NCBI GenBank assembly: GCA_025024175.1
Contig: QCXZ01000047.1
Coordinates: 1,021,028 to 1,085,027, forward strand
Direction of reading: 5' to 3'
DNA: 64,000 nt
Source of the DNA: Rhyzopertha dominica
Lineage: Eukaryota; Arthropoda; Insecta; Coleoptera; Bostrichidae
Below, piece by piece: positions 1 through 12,400 of this stretch. The notes below the pieces were generated by a model. The model was not told where the DNA came from, made no database searches, and was given only the letters and a program-made list of their open reading frames with translations. Position 1 is the stretch's first letter, and every line of letters begins with the position of its first letter. A program made the position numbers and the translations under genes.

Positions 1-1480
1 ATTTTCTATATACCAAAATTTAAAAAAAAATCGAACGAGCAGGATCCAAAATAGGTTTTTTTGGAAATATTTCGAAAATGTGAAACTTTTGGAAATTTTT
101 CTAAAACACTTTTTGTGAGAAACTGTATTTCCTATCTGACGGTATTTTCATTTTTGAATATATTAAATATATTCGGAGATATTTAGGAAAAACCGTTTTC
201 TTTAAGTGACGTTTTTTTGCTAATATCTTCTAAACAATTTGCTGCACCGAAAATTTATAAGAGCAAATATTACTCGTAGTTATATTACTAATCACAAACT
301 AAAATGAAAGAAAAATAAAAAATAAAAATTTGCAAAAAGGGTAGTTACCCCCCAATATCGCCCCCTTCCTGATACCCTACTTACCCCACAAACAATAGGT
401 CGCTTTGGGTAGTTGAGATTTATACGTTTGCCAAATTTTAAGTTCATATATTAGGTCTTTCGAAAGTTATCGTGTCCACAAACAAAACAGCAGGCACACA
501 GATAAGAAAATTTTTTTGCCCATATTTTGGTTTTTTTTGCGTTTTCGACCATTTTAAAGCAAATGAGCTAACAAAAATTTTTGAAATTTTTTTTAGCGTT
601 ACAATGCTTCCCATCTGTTGGATGTGGAAGTAATTAAACTTATTACTAGTATATATTGCAAATACATATAGTGTGTATAACAATATGAAAACAATTCAAT
701 AAAAATAGTAGTGCTGAATTTAAACAAAAACACTTTAGACAAGTCAATTTTCTTGCACAGGTCTTGTTTTTCTGAATACAATGATATCCCAAAGTGAGGT
801 CCGCCGACTATTGTTCAAAAGTAATGAGAAAAAATCAACAATTCATTACTTTAAAAACATCTAAATTGATAGTTCAAGAAAAATGCAATACTATAATTGA
901 AATTTGTACCACACCACATCAAAGCTGATTTCCTACAACTTTTCATTGAAGTGCAGTTCATAAGTTATAGGAAAAAAATCAATACTCTACAAGAAGTTTT
1001 GAAAAGTGCTTACAGTGAAAGTTGTAGGAAACTTGTTACTACACGAAGAAATGTGTTAACTTTAATGGTAACTATGTCGAAAAATAAATACATGATTTTG
1101 AACTTTTTATCCGGCCTTATTATTTGTTTTTGTTTATCTTCAACAAGCATGTATGCATTACATTTCAGGTTACCCTCGTATTGTATTCCTAAACGAAATA
1201 TCTGTCCTGATGACACCCACTGTACTCGACTTGTTTGTAAAACGTATGTTGTAATGTGAATAGTTTCAACAAAGGCTTGAAATGCAGATTTATGATGCGG
1301 TTGAAATTCTTGTTCAGGATTAACGGACAGATTATAAAATTATGTTGGTTCTGTATCCCTACACATTTCACAATTTTACTTCGTCTGTTAGTTGTGATTT
1401 GTTGAGTTGTAAAGTTAAGATGTTTCTCCTTGGGAGTCATGAAGATGAACAAATCAGTCCTTTTCAAGGACTGCAAGCAA
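1..1480. other. AT-rich region, no gene recognised
   Basis: Short open frames on both strands have no recognisable domain, no splice context and low-complexity composition. I see no promoter, RNA gene or transposon end here. Confidence 0.5.
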
Positions 1481-1481
1481 G

Positions 1482-2425
1482 ATGCAAGAAAATGGTCCCA
1501 TTCAAGACCAACAGCATCACGATGGATCCGATCAAGAAGAAAACCCGCAGAAGAAGAAGTGTCACCTTCATTCTGATGCTAAGGAACTAATCTTCAATCT
1601 TTATGATTCACTTTTGAGAAGAGGATGCCCTTCACCCATTAAAGAAGCCAGTGATCCGATATTGACCGTCTTAGGATTTGGCATTCCTTATGGCGATGAA
1701 TCATTTATCTACAAAGTATTGGGATTTGTTATAAAACACTTGACAAAAGACTGGCAATTATGAAAACACCACGACTCAAAAAAACCTAACATAGAATATG
1801 TGGTACAAATTATGAAAGTATCGCCCAGGAAGGACGTCCGATAATTTACTTAGATGAAACGTGGTATGATACCCACGATGTTGTTAAAAAATGATTAATG
1901 GATGGCACTGCTGATTGCTCTCTAAACACACCACCTTAACGAGGTAAACGAATTATAATTCTGCATGCTGGGGGTACAAATGATGGATAATGCAAAATAT
2001 TATACCCTACAATTAAATAAAGAACCTGCTGCCACCTCAATTTTGTACCTGAGAAATAACAATATTGAGATACTTATAAAAGCGACAAAAACATAGTTAT
2101 TGGACATTATTAAGGAACTGAAAAGTAACAGACACACAATATTAAGGCTTCCACCTTATCAATGTGTGTTCAATCTGATTGAATTAATATGGAGCAATCT
2201 AAAAGGAGGGGTAAGAAGAAACAGTAAAAGCCCAAATCTCAGCTCTACTGTCATAGAGTTGGTATGAGCAGAAGTGGAAAAAATCGAGTAGCTGTTATGG
2301 GAAAACTACGTGAATCACGTTAAAGAAGTGGAAGGTTTTTATGTATCCGTGATATTACCAATTTTATTATAACGGAAGACAGCAATGAAGAAGAAACTGA
2401 TGAAAATAACAGTGAAACTGATTAA
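1482..2425 (+). pseudogene. IS630/Tc1-type DDE transposase remnant
   Basis: A decayed transposase is readable across several frames. The first frame (1482-1763) gives a basic N-terminal segment and a helix-turn-helix-like stretch (KELIFNLYDSLLRRG). Around 1835-1880 a shifted frame gives PIIYLDETWYDTHD, which carries the first catalytic aspartate of this superfamily, followed by RGKRIIILHAGG near 1940. After an apparent deletion, LPPYQCVFNLIELIWSNLK near 2150-2205 matches the last catalytic block, but the usual Asp or Asn-Pro context is altered (FNLIE). An acidic Glu/Asn-rich tail follows near 2380-2425. Stops, frameshifts and the missing middle rule out activity. The family call rests on the LDETW and RGKRIIILHAGG blocks, and terminal repeats were not found. 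Confidence 0.7.
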
Positions 2426-2834
2426 AATAGATAAATATGAATAACTCTTTTATTTTGTTTTTCTAAAGATGGTCCTGATAGATGCCAATGGCTTGCCCGA
2501 GCGTCTGTCAGTTTATGCTAATTAGGGGACTTTTTACACCTAAGGGTTATTGCAACTAAAAAAGCAATAATTGGGAGCTGGAACTTTACAAGTGTCATAT
2601 AACGATGGACCAGTATATCCTTCAAATCAGTAAGAAAAAGCAAAGTTAATGCTAGTATCAAATTAGCTTTGAATAGAAAAACTTTGGTTTTATTTCGTTT
2701 GATAGCTCTCAAAAAAGTGCCAAAATCTTTGTGTCTTATTGTTTCATAGACCACTAAGGAGGCACCTAAATNTGAATCACGGTGCACAGAGANTTTTTAA
2801 ATGTGCATAAATAAGAGTNATGTAAAACCTAATA

Positions 2835-3824
2835 TACCGGGTCCGCCACCTANAACTCCCCAGGCTATCAACCTTAGGTTATATGTCAAATTGTAGGTCT
2901 TTTTTAACCCTTTAAAAATAGGATAGTGAGTGTCCAAGAAATTTTTTTTCAGATTAGGATATTTCGCAAATTAGGTTGGTTTTTGTAAATATTTTTTAAC
3001 CTTACCCCGTATAATAAATATTGCTTTGTAGTTGATAGCCGACTTTTGTCTTCTTCAATTTGTGTCATTACCATGTATGCGTAATTTTTACTCCTTCTGA
3101 GTGAAAAACTAGTCGCCGCTATGTTCTGTTATAGAGCTGTTCACAATTTTTTAAGTCTTAGTTTAGTAGCTTATTATGGTACAAATTATGCCTACGTACC
3201 AATCTCTGCACACAAAACCCCAAAATTTTGAGTAACTTTTAAATAAATCAAGTACAAAGCTCGTTTTAAGAGAAATGAAACCCTGCGATGAGGCTAGCTT
3301 GGTTTTCTACAACTCACACTAACCTTATCGGAGGGTTTCATTTTCTAACCTCTCTCTCTTTAGAACGAACTCTGTACTTGACTTATTTAAAAGTTACTTA
3401 AAATCTTGGGGTTTTGTGTGCAGCGATGGGTATGTCGGCACAATTTGTACCGTAATAAGCTATTAAACTAACACATAAAAATTCTGAACAACCCTATTTA
3501 TAGAACATGGCGGCGACTAGTTTTTCTTGTGTTCACTAAGGAGTAAAAATTATGCATACATGGCAATGACACAAACTGAAAAAGACAAAAGTCAGCATTC
3601 AACTATGAAGCAATATTTATTATATGGGGTAAGGTAAAAACATGTTACCAAAAATAAACTTTAAACACAAAATACGATAATTTGCAAAAAAATTTTTTGG
3701 ACACCCACTAAGCTATCTTTAAAGAGTTTAAAAAGACCTACAATTTGACATATATAACTTAAGGTTGTACCCAAAAAAATAAAGAAAATATAAGCCTGGG
3801 GAGTTTTAGGTGGCGGACCCTGTA
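2835..3824. mobile_element. Foldback element / large palindromic MITE (~990 bp)
   Basis: The two halves are inverted copies of each other. The left end reads TACCGGGTCCGCCACC and the inverse of the right end reads TACAGGGTCCGCCACC, each next to a TA as expected for a Tc1/mariner-type TA target. The arms are about 490 bp and stay recognisably complementary to the centre near 3320; for example, ACCCCAAAATTTTGAGTAAC on the left pairs with GTTACTTAAAATCTTGGGGT on the right. No open frame is conserved, so it is non-autonomous. A transcript would fold into a very long imperfect hairpin. Confidence 0.85.
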
Positions 3825-6800
3825 TGTCGAACTCAACATATGTTAGTGATATAAACAAAGAATAACAACTGCCTTTAGGTGTATTAACCCTAAAATGTTG
3901 AACATGTAGTCTTTTACAGATAAGATAACCTACTTAAAGCAAATGTGTCATATTTTTAACACTTACTGCATTAAAGTTGTTCGATTGTTGTATGATTACA
4001 ATATTGTTACTTAGCTAAAATAAAGGTTTAATTGCTGATTTATTAATTAAATCGAATTGTCTTTTTCAACTGACCCACAAGCAAACTAACCTATCTAATT
4101 GGATTAATTTTGCTGAAAATGTACATAAATAAAATCACATTAACCAATAGGTACTAGATGTATTGTTACATTTATTTCACCAAGATTTTAACAAAGGTGA
4201 ATTTCTGCTTTTTCCTCATACGCGTGCTAATTCTGTTCTTAAAATTTCGATCAAACTAGAATGTCGAAAGACATAATTATTATGAATTCCTGTGTCTATA
4301 CTACTCATAAACTTGTTTTTTTTATAGAACAGTGTAGTTTTTCTAGATATTTTAATAAACTTCATCAACGCCATTCAGTCTTAAAGCCCATATCATGCAG
4401 CCAACTACTAAAACTACTTCTTTTTCAACGCTGGTTGGCTACAGAAACCACGATCATGGATCCATTTGTACTTAAGAACCACTAACTACTACATTTTCCC
4501 CATTAAGCAAGCATCCTATGACCGAATATCCCTAACCTGAAATACACTTTTTTCACTTAATGGGTGTTTCGAGTGAGTGAATAATAATTTTAGTCAGTGG
4601 ACCTCTACTTGTGGACCTATGAACAAGAAATATATTTTATACATGATTTTTTTTTCTCTAGCTTCAATAATAAAACTAGTTGTTGAACTTTATCACAATC
4701 TGTATAATGGAAACAAATACTCCTGACACAAAGCTGTAAAGAAGAATTTGCAAACGCTTCACAGAATATAGAAGAATCACCTAGAATAAACAGATTTTGA
4801 AAACTTCGGAAGCAGCACTGCTACCTTGACTTAAGGGGTAAGTCTGTAAGCAAGAAAATCAAATCTTGATTGTAAGTACATTTTCCTTTTTTTACTGGAT
4901 CATCATTGATAAATTTTACAACCTAAAAGCACAAACAGATAACGAAAAATGTTTTGCATTATAGTCAACTAATTTATGGCAAAAAAATTTATAAGAAAAA
5001 TGAAGCGCTCTGACTGAAGGCTAAAATTATAACTTCCATTATACCTGAATAAAACGATAAGCATTTTATTTTGTTTTTCCTATCCACAATGCAATAATGC
5101 ACACGAGTAGCAGACACCTATTTCTTGAATACACCAAACGAAGTAAAAAATAAATGAATAGATTGTGAAAGTATGCAGGAGTGCCAGGCTCATGCAAATC
5201 TTGAATCTGATGTCATTGTAATTTTTGTACAAAACAATAGTAATACATTTATGCTAAAGAACACACATTATAATAATAAATTGTAACTTACTTCAAGATT
5301 AGTGACTAGTGATCCATCATCTTCTATTACAAAAAAATTATTGAAAGGGGCAACATGATGCAGTACGCATGCAATTGGCACTATGGCAGAAATGCAACAA
5401 CTAGCAAACTAGTAACTAAATACTAAACAAGATGGCGACTGACGCTGACGCGTGACGTTCTGACGTTGACGGATGGCTGACGGATTGGCGTTTAGCGAGA
5501 TGACAGGCGCAGATAGCCAGGGTTGCCAACTTAACTTCAACAGGTTCAAGCTGCAAGTTCTAGAAGTCGTGTTTTTAAAAACCACTGAAATTGTACAAAG
5601 ATTTAGAACACTAGAACTATTAAACCACAAGTGAATGGACATAGATCTGTTTGAAACCTATCAGGCAGACTAAAACTAATTGTCATGAGTGAAACGTTCT
5701 CTACTCCGCGCTACGGTAGGTACTACGTATTATCAAAGACGATTTTATAAGACTGTCCAACGTTATAGGAGTACCACAGCAGTATTAATGCATGTTAACA
5801 GATGGCGTATGATGTAGTTCGCCGTCTATTCGGTCAAATTACGCCACATGACCTTGTCACTGGACCGGCAACTCCATACTTTGAATAACGCGTGTTTGCC
5901 CATTATACCTTAGCGCTTGCCGGGTATATATCTACCGATTTATGTACGATGCAGTTTCGCGCTGCGCTCTATTACTCTTAGTCCCAGCCGCCGAAACCAA
6001 TGTTTCCAGTGTTCTGAAAGATCTGAATTAAAATGTTTTGCCATTGTTAAGAATTACAAACTTACTACGCACGCTTGACTTCTCTAAAAATTAGAAAAAA
6101 TTAGATTAGGTGTTCAATACATAACTGTATTATGGTAAAAACCATGAATATTATCAAGCAAAACAATGCAAGGTTAAAATGCAACAAATTAGGGATGCCC
6201 ATTTTAAGATGTATGAAAAAACTTGACAATCAGTATATAACTCGCATTTTATTAATATTAAACATTATAATGTGTACAGATAGCAAAACATAATTTGTAT
6301 TAAAACGACACAAGTATAAAAATATATACATATATGTGATGATAAACAAACAAAAACCGCATACTTGCTGCTTCTGGGTTCAGTATTACAAAAATACAAA
6401 AAAAAGATGAGGACTGCTACGACTGCATTGTTTTGTCACGCGTCATGTTTTTATAAGGGGGTGGGCGTTAAGTAAATTACAGGACCGTACTTGAAATGTT
6501 TTAACTATAATATTGATATTTAAGAAACATTAAAGTTAAAACATTTCGTTGTTTTTCTTCTACACGACAATATTTGATTTGTTTAATGCTACGCTTTATT
6601 AGAGAATATCATAATACAATTAAACGAGCATTCTAAAAATGCAATAATATCGTTAATAGGTACCCACCTATAATTAAAATTACCAAAATTCAAAATATTA
6701 GAATATTTGCATTTCCTTCAAATACTATTTTATTTACAAACACGTAATACTATGTATTTACATTCTATGTTGTGTTGTTAAATTTACAATTAAAATCACG

Positions 6801-8640
6801 CTAACGCTTACTGGAGGTTCACAGCGGACCGAGAAAAGAGCGTGGCCACAAGTAGTTTTGTTTAATAAGGCAAATGATGTTTTTGAACTAGAAATTTTAA
6901 ACATATTAATACTTATAGTACAGTCCACTACTTAAATTTTATATTTTAGTTTCATTTTTATATAATCAGTTCGAGAAGAGAGAATAGCGGTGTATTTATT
7001 TAATGTTCACTAACATCAAAAGTTAAATATATGACTTGCCGTGCAAAGTAAGAGATGAAAGCTTTTACAGTTTATCTGAATCAACATTGGCGCGATATAC
7101 CTAGCATACAGCCAATAATTCGAAGTCGGGGCCTGCAATATACATGCGATTTGTACGATTAATTTCGCTAAAACACGTTCGTATTTTCGTAGGCAATTTA
7201 AGTTTCGAAGAAAATTTGTAACGTTAAAAGTTTTGTTTGGGGTAATAATCTCCATTGCCCTGGGTCTCTGTGTGACAGGACACGCCTGTGTATAAGACAA
7301 AGGCCACATCGCTGACATATAGTGACATACCTACTACATATTTCTGCTTTGTCCATAAATACAGTTATTTAAGTAATTAGTTTACCACTCAAGTTTATTT
7401 AAAATATTGCACAATGCATTACCTTTATTTTCCATAAAAATGACTAGCCAAGACAATTTTTTATATTTACATGTTATTCACGTAAAAACAAGAATAAGAC
7501 GTAAACATGGCAACGTCGACTTTTAGCGCTTAAAATTAATCAGCGACACCCTACAGATGCAGGACAAACTAATGGTTCGATGGTGTCGACGCCTAGTGAC
7601 CGCATACCAGTTGGGCGCGTCCAAGTTTAACATTGCGTTGATCAGTCTTATAAAATCGTCTTTGGTATTATGTAGTTAACTGTACTTAACTTACTATACA
7701 TGTTGGAAAGAGAATTGCGATCGTTTCCCATTGCAGAAGTAAGGAGAAATACGGTTTGTTGCACAATAGAATTTTGATGTTTGTCGTCTACCTTTATAGT
7801 GAAAGAACTAGACTTGTTACTTTTATCAAAAACATGGATTACTATGTATTTAAGTACTTGTTTGCGTGTAGAATATAACTACAGAATATTCATTCCAAGC
7901 TTGAAAAACGTTCACAATAATTACAATGTGGCAATCAGATCTGTAACAGTTGGGCGCAGTTGGAAGTTGGAGAATTGGAGTAACTGGATATTGAGTTTCA
8001 TATTACAAATTTCCCTACAGGGGGCGCTGTAAAATACATATAGCAGTGTTATATTAATAATAATACGATAACTATGCTCTTAACCATCAAATTTATTAGC
8101 GTCTGTGCGACATGACAACATGCTACATAATGGCACTTTTTCTAAACTAACGACTAACGGTTTTTAACCTTACTACAGTTACAGGTTACTGTTGGACAGT
8201 ATATGACTGTCATTAGCATGTAAACACAGATGTCGCTAACAGTACCATAACACCTCCCTTTCTTTAATAAATTAACAAAATCACTGAGAATGAAGTACAA
8301 AATTAATAACAACTTTTATGTATGAAAATTACATACTACTAATGTAACATACTAACAACATTTTTTCTTTCAACAAAACACTTATTTTCACTACACTTCA
8401 CTTTTTTTAATAATTAATAACTTACTAACAAACTTCTCTTTGTGTTATACTGCTGAGTTGCAATACCTACAAAATTATTACAACTATTGATTCGTCTCTC
8501 GGTTCTTATCTACCTAAACTATTTCTGTCTTGTCTCTTGTGTTCAACAATATTGGGTAAAATGTCTTCAGGTCAGTGGAGTAGCCAAGGGGGGGGGGGTA
8601 ATTGCCCCCCCCCACCCCCAGGAATAAATTATTTTGNTAA
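3825..8640. other. Non-coding, no gene recognised
   Basis: This 4.8-kb AT-rich stretch contains only short open frames without domain signatures. Near 5430-5510 there is a local run of TGACGCTGACG-like motifs. A homopolymeric G run followed by a C run lies near 8590-8625. I cannot assign any function. Confidence 0.5.
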
Positions 8641-9016
8641 TGGAATNGCAGCTTTTTTTCTTTCCACTTAATACNGCATCCTATATACGCTTGTGTCATT
8701 ACACTTTATGGTATAATTAAGNGTTTATTCTTTCCATTTAATACNGCNTCCTATATATGCTTGCTGGCCCCAGCTTCGTCACTTACAGCTTATGGTATGG
8801 TACGGCGAACATCTAATAACATATTTGGTTAAACTAATACCATATGATTTTATTCTTTCCATTTAATACGGCATCCTATATATGCTTGCTGGACTCAGTT
8901 TCGTCATTACAGTTAATGGATGCAAGGACGACCGTCTAGTAAAGTATATACCATAAGAAAGACAATTTAAGTTATTGGTAAGAAAAATAAATTGAATTGG
9001 CAGTATTTTTGTAGGT

Positions 9017-9052
9017 CTGATGATGGCGTAAGGCGAAACGGTCGTAACCGTT
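9017..9052 (+). ncRNA. Hammerhead ribozyme-like core, copy A
   Basis: CTGATGA (9017-9023) is followed by a short stem-loop closed by GTAA, then GAAA (9035-9038), then a helix ACGG/CCGT around a TCGTAA loop, ending in TT as a possible NUH cleavage site after 9052. The order matches a type I hammerhead. Stem II here has one mismatch (GGC against GGC), so this copy is probably weaker than copy B. Stem I pairing is poor by eye. Confidence 0.5.
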
Positions 9053-9401
9053 ATATTTGTATAAATATAGGAGTTAAAAGGAACAAAAACACGTGTCTTT
9101 GTCGATTTAGACTTTTAAAATAAATTAAATATTGACAATAAGCTTGAATAAACTTTGCCTTAAAAGAAACATTGTTAATGTCGACGTCAATTTTTTAAAT
9201 CGTTATAAATTGTATGCCGAGTGTAACTAGTTTAGGAATTTTATCATGTTAATGTTTTTCTTGTTGTACAGAGAGCAAATCTAGTCAGTTGTCAGTTGTC
9301 AGGTTCAGGTGGCTATAACAAAGACAAATTGTAATCTTTCAGTAAGACAATTTAAGTTATTGGAAAGAAAAATAAATTGTATTGGCAGTATTTTTGTAGG
9401 T

Positions 9402-9437
9402 CTGATGATGGCGTAAGCCGAAACGGCCGTAACCGTT
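9402..9437 (+). ncRNA. Hammerhead ribozyme-like core, copy B
   Basis: CTGATGA (9402-9408) is followed by stem II GGC-GTAA-GCC (9410-9419), GAAA (9420-9423) and stem III ACGG with CCGT around a CCGTAA loop (9423-9436). U9437 sits at the expected cleavage position. All conserved hammerhead core bases are in place. One unpaired T precedes stem II. Stem I would need an internal loop: the inner pairs are few, with an outer match between TATTTTT upstream and ATAAATA downstream. Cleavage here and in copy A would release a 385-nt RNA. Confidence 0.55.
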
Positions 9438-12400
9438 ATATTTGTATAAATATAGGAGTTAAAAGGACCAAAAACACGTGTCTTTGTAAAACATAACCTT
9501 AATAACATAAGAGTATATTGTTTCCACTTAATACCGCCTACTTCATACGCTTGCTGGACCCAGCTTCGTCATTACAACTAATGGTATGCTAAGACGACCA
9601 TCTAATAACGTATTTGGTTAAACTAATACCATAAGCGTTTATTCTTTCCACTTAATACGGCATACTATATACGCTTGCTGAATGAGGCTTCATTATTACA
9701 GCTTACGGTATGCTAGGGCGACCGTCTAATGACGTATTTGGTTAAACTAATATCATAAGAGGTTATTCTTTCCACTTATACGGTATAATATATACGCTTG
9801 CTGGACCCAGCTTCATCATTAAAGCTTATCGAATATAAGGCGACCGTCTAATAACGTATTTGGTTAAACTAATATCATAAGAGTTTATTCTTTCCACTTA
9901 TACGGCATACTATATACGCTTGCTGGACCCAGCTTCATCATTAAAGCTTATCGAATATAAGGCGACGGTCTAATAACGTATTTGGTTAAACTAATACCAT
10001 ATGACTTTATTCTTTCCCCTTAATACGGCATACTGTATGCGCTTGCCGGATCCAGCTTCGTCATTACAGCTTATCGTACATAAGGCGACCGTCTTATAAT
10101 GTATTTGGTCAAACTAACACCAAAAGAGTTTATTCTTTCCACTTAATACGACATGCTATATACGCTTGCTGGACCCAGCTTCATCATTGCAGCTTATCGT
10201 ATATAAGGCGACCGTCTAATAAAGTATTTGGTTAAACAAACACCAAAAGAGTTTATTCTTTCCTTTTAATACGGCATACTATATAAGCTTGCTGGACCGT
10301 TTCATCATTACAGCTTATCGTATATAAGGCGACCGACTAAAAACATATTTGGTCAAACTAACACCAAAAGAGTTTATTCTTTCCACTTAATACGGCATAC
10401 TGTATACGCTTGCTGGACCCAGCTTCGTCATAACAGCTTATCGAGTATACGGCGACCGTCTAATAACGTATTTGGTCAAACACCTAAAGAGTTTATTCCT
10501 TCCACTTAATACGGCATACTATATACGCTTGCTGGACCAGGTTCGTCATTAGTTTATCGTATGTAAGGCGACCGTCTAATATCGTGTTTGGTCAAACTAA
10601 CACCAAAAGAGTTTATCTTTCCACTTAATACGGCATACTTAATACGCTTGCTGGACCCAGGTTCGTCATTACAGTTTATCGTATATAAGGCGGCCGTCTA
10701 ATATCGTATATGGCTAAGCTAATACTAGAAGAGTTTATTCTTTGAACTTAATACGCCATACTATAAACGCTTGCTGGAACCCGCTTCGTCATTACAGCTT
10801 ATCGTAAATAAGGCGATAGTCTAATAACGTATTTGGTCAAACTAAGACCTAAAGAGTTTATTCTTTCCACTAAATACGGCATGCTATATACGCTTGCTGG
10901 ACCCAGCTTCGTCATTATAGCTTATCGTATATAAGGCGACCGTCTAATAACGTATTTGGTCAAACCCCAAAAGAGTATATCCTTTCCATTTAATACGGCA
11001 TTCTATATGCGATTGCCGGACCCAGCTTCGTCATTACAGCTTATCGTATATAAGGCGACCGTCTAGTAACGTATAGTGTTAAACTTATACCTTAACGGTT
11101 TATTCTTTGCACTTAATACGGCATACTATATGCGATTGCCGGACCCAGCTTCTTCATTGCAGCTTATGATATGCTAGTGCGACCTTCTAATAACGTATTT
11201 GATTAAACTAATACCAAAAGAGTTCATTCTTTCCTCTTAATACGGCATACTGTATACACTTGCTGGACCCAGCTTCGTTATTACAAATTATCATATATGT
11301 ACAAGGCGACCGTCTAATAACGTATTTGGTCAAACAAACACCAAAAGAGTTTATTCTTTCCACTTAATACGGCATATTATATACTCTTGCTGAACCCAGC
11401 TTAGTCATTACAGCTTATCGTATATAAGGCGACCGTCTAATAACGCATTTAATCAAACTAACACTAAAAGAGTTTATTCTTTCCACTTAATACGGCATAC
11501 TATATACGCTTGCTGGACCCAGGCCCGTCATTACAGTTTAACGTATTTAAGGCGACCGTTTAATATCGTATTAGGTCAAACTAACACCAAAAGAGTTTAT
11601 TCCTTCCACTTAATACGGCATATTATATACTCTTGCAAGACCCAGCTTCGTCATTACAGTTTATCGTATGTAAGGCAACCGTCTAATATCGTATGTGGTC
11701 AAACTAACACCAAAAGAGTTTATTCTTTCCACTTAATACGGCATATTATATACACTTGCTGGACCCAGCTTCGTCATTACAGCTTATCGTATATAAGGAG
11801 ACCGTCTAATATCGCATTTGGTCAAACTAACACTAAAAGAGTTTATTCTTTCCACTTAATACGGCATATTATATACGCTTGCTGGACCCAGGCCCGTCAT
11901 TACAGTTTAACGTATTTAAGGCGATCGTTTAATATCGTATTAGGTCAAACTAACACCAAAAGGGTTTATCCTTCCACTTAATACGGCATTCTATATACGC
12001 TTGCTGGACCCAGCTTCGTTATTACAAATTATCATATATAAGGCGACCGTCTAATAACGTATTTGGTCAAACAAACACCAAAAGAGTTTATACTTTCCAC
12101 TTGATACGGCATACTGTATATTCTTGCTGGACCCAGCTTCGTCATTACAACTTATCGAGTATAAGGCGACCGTCTAATAGCGTATTTGGCCAAACACCAA
12201 GAGTTTATTCTTTCCACTTAATTCGGCATACTATATGTGATTGCCGGACCCAGCTTCGTCATCACAGCTTATCGTATATAAGGCGACCGTCTAATATCGT
12301 ATTTGGCTAAACTAATACCATAAAAGTTTAATATTTCCACTTAATACGGCATAGTATATAAGCTTGCTGGACCCAGCATCGTCATTACAGCTTATCGTAT

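Larger units (their letters stand above)
8958..9499 (+). mobile_element. Tandem hammerhead-containing element (retrozyme- or PLE-terminal-repeat-like)
   Basis: Two direct copies of a ~150-bp sequence (8958-9107 and 9343-9490) lie exactly 385 bp apart, separated by ~235 bp of unique DNA. Each copy runs from GACAATTTAAGTTATTGG to AAAACACGTGTCTTTGT and contains a hammerhead-like core. The element sits inside satellite A and is flanked by ATACCATAAG on the left (8948-8957) and ATAACATAAG on the right (9502-9511). An intact satellite unit has this segment only once, so it looks like a ~10-bp target-site duplication. No protein is encoded. This layout, one and a part units with a ribozyme in each repeat, fits retrozymes or the pseudo-LTRs of Penelope-like elements. 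Which of the two cannot be decided here. Confidence 0.65.

Noticed and set aside
2518..2787. 89-codon hydrophobic minus-strand frame
   Set aside because: No domain, splice context or conserved pattern; it contains an ambiguous base and lies in transposon-rich DNA.
8585..8625. G-run/C-run palindrome suggesting a structured regulatory site
   Set aside because: Homopolymers next to ambiguous bases are more likely simple sequence or assembly noise.
12101..12310. Open frame with repeated Arg/His-rich segments
   Set aside because: Its internal repeats follow the 120-bp satellite period; it is not a gene.
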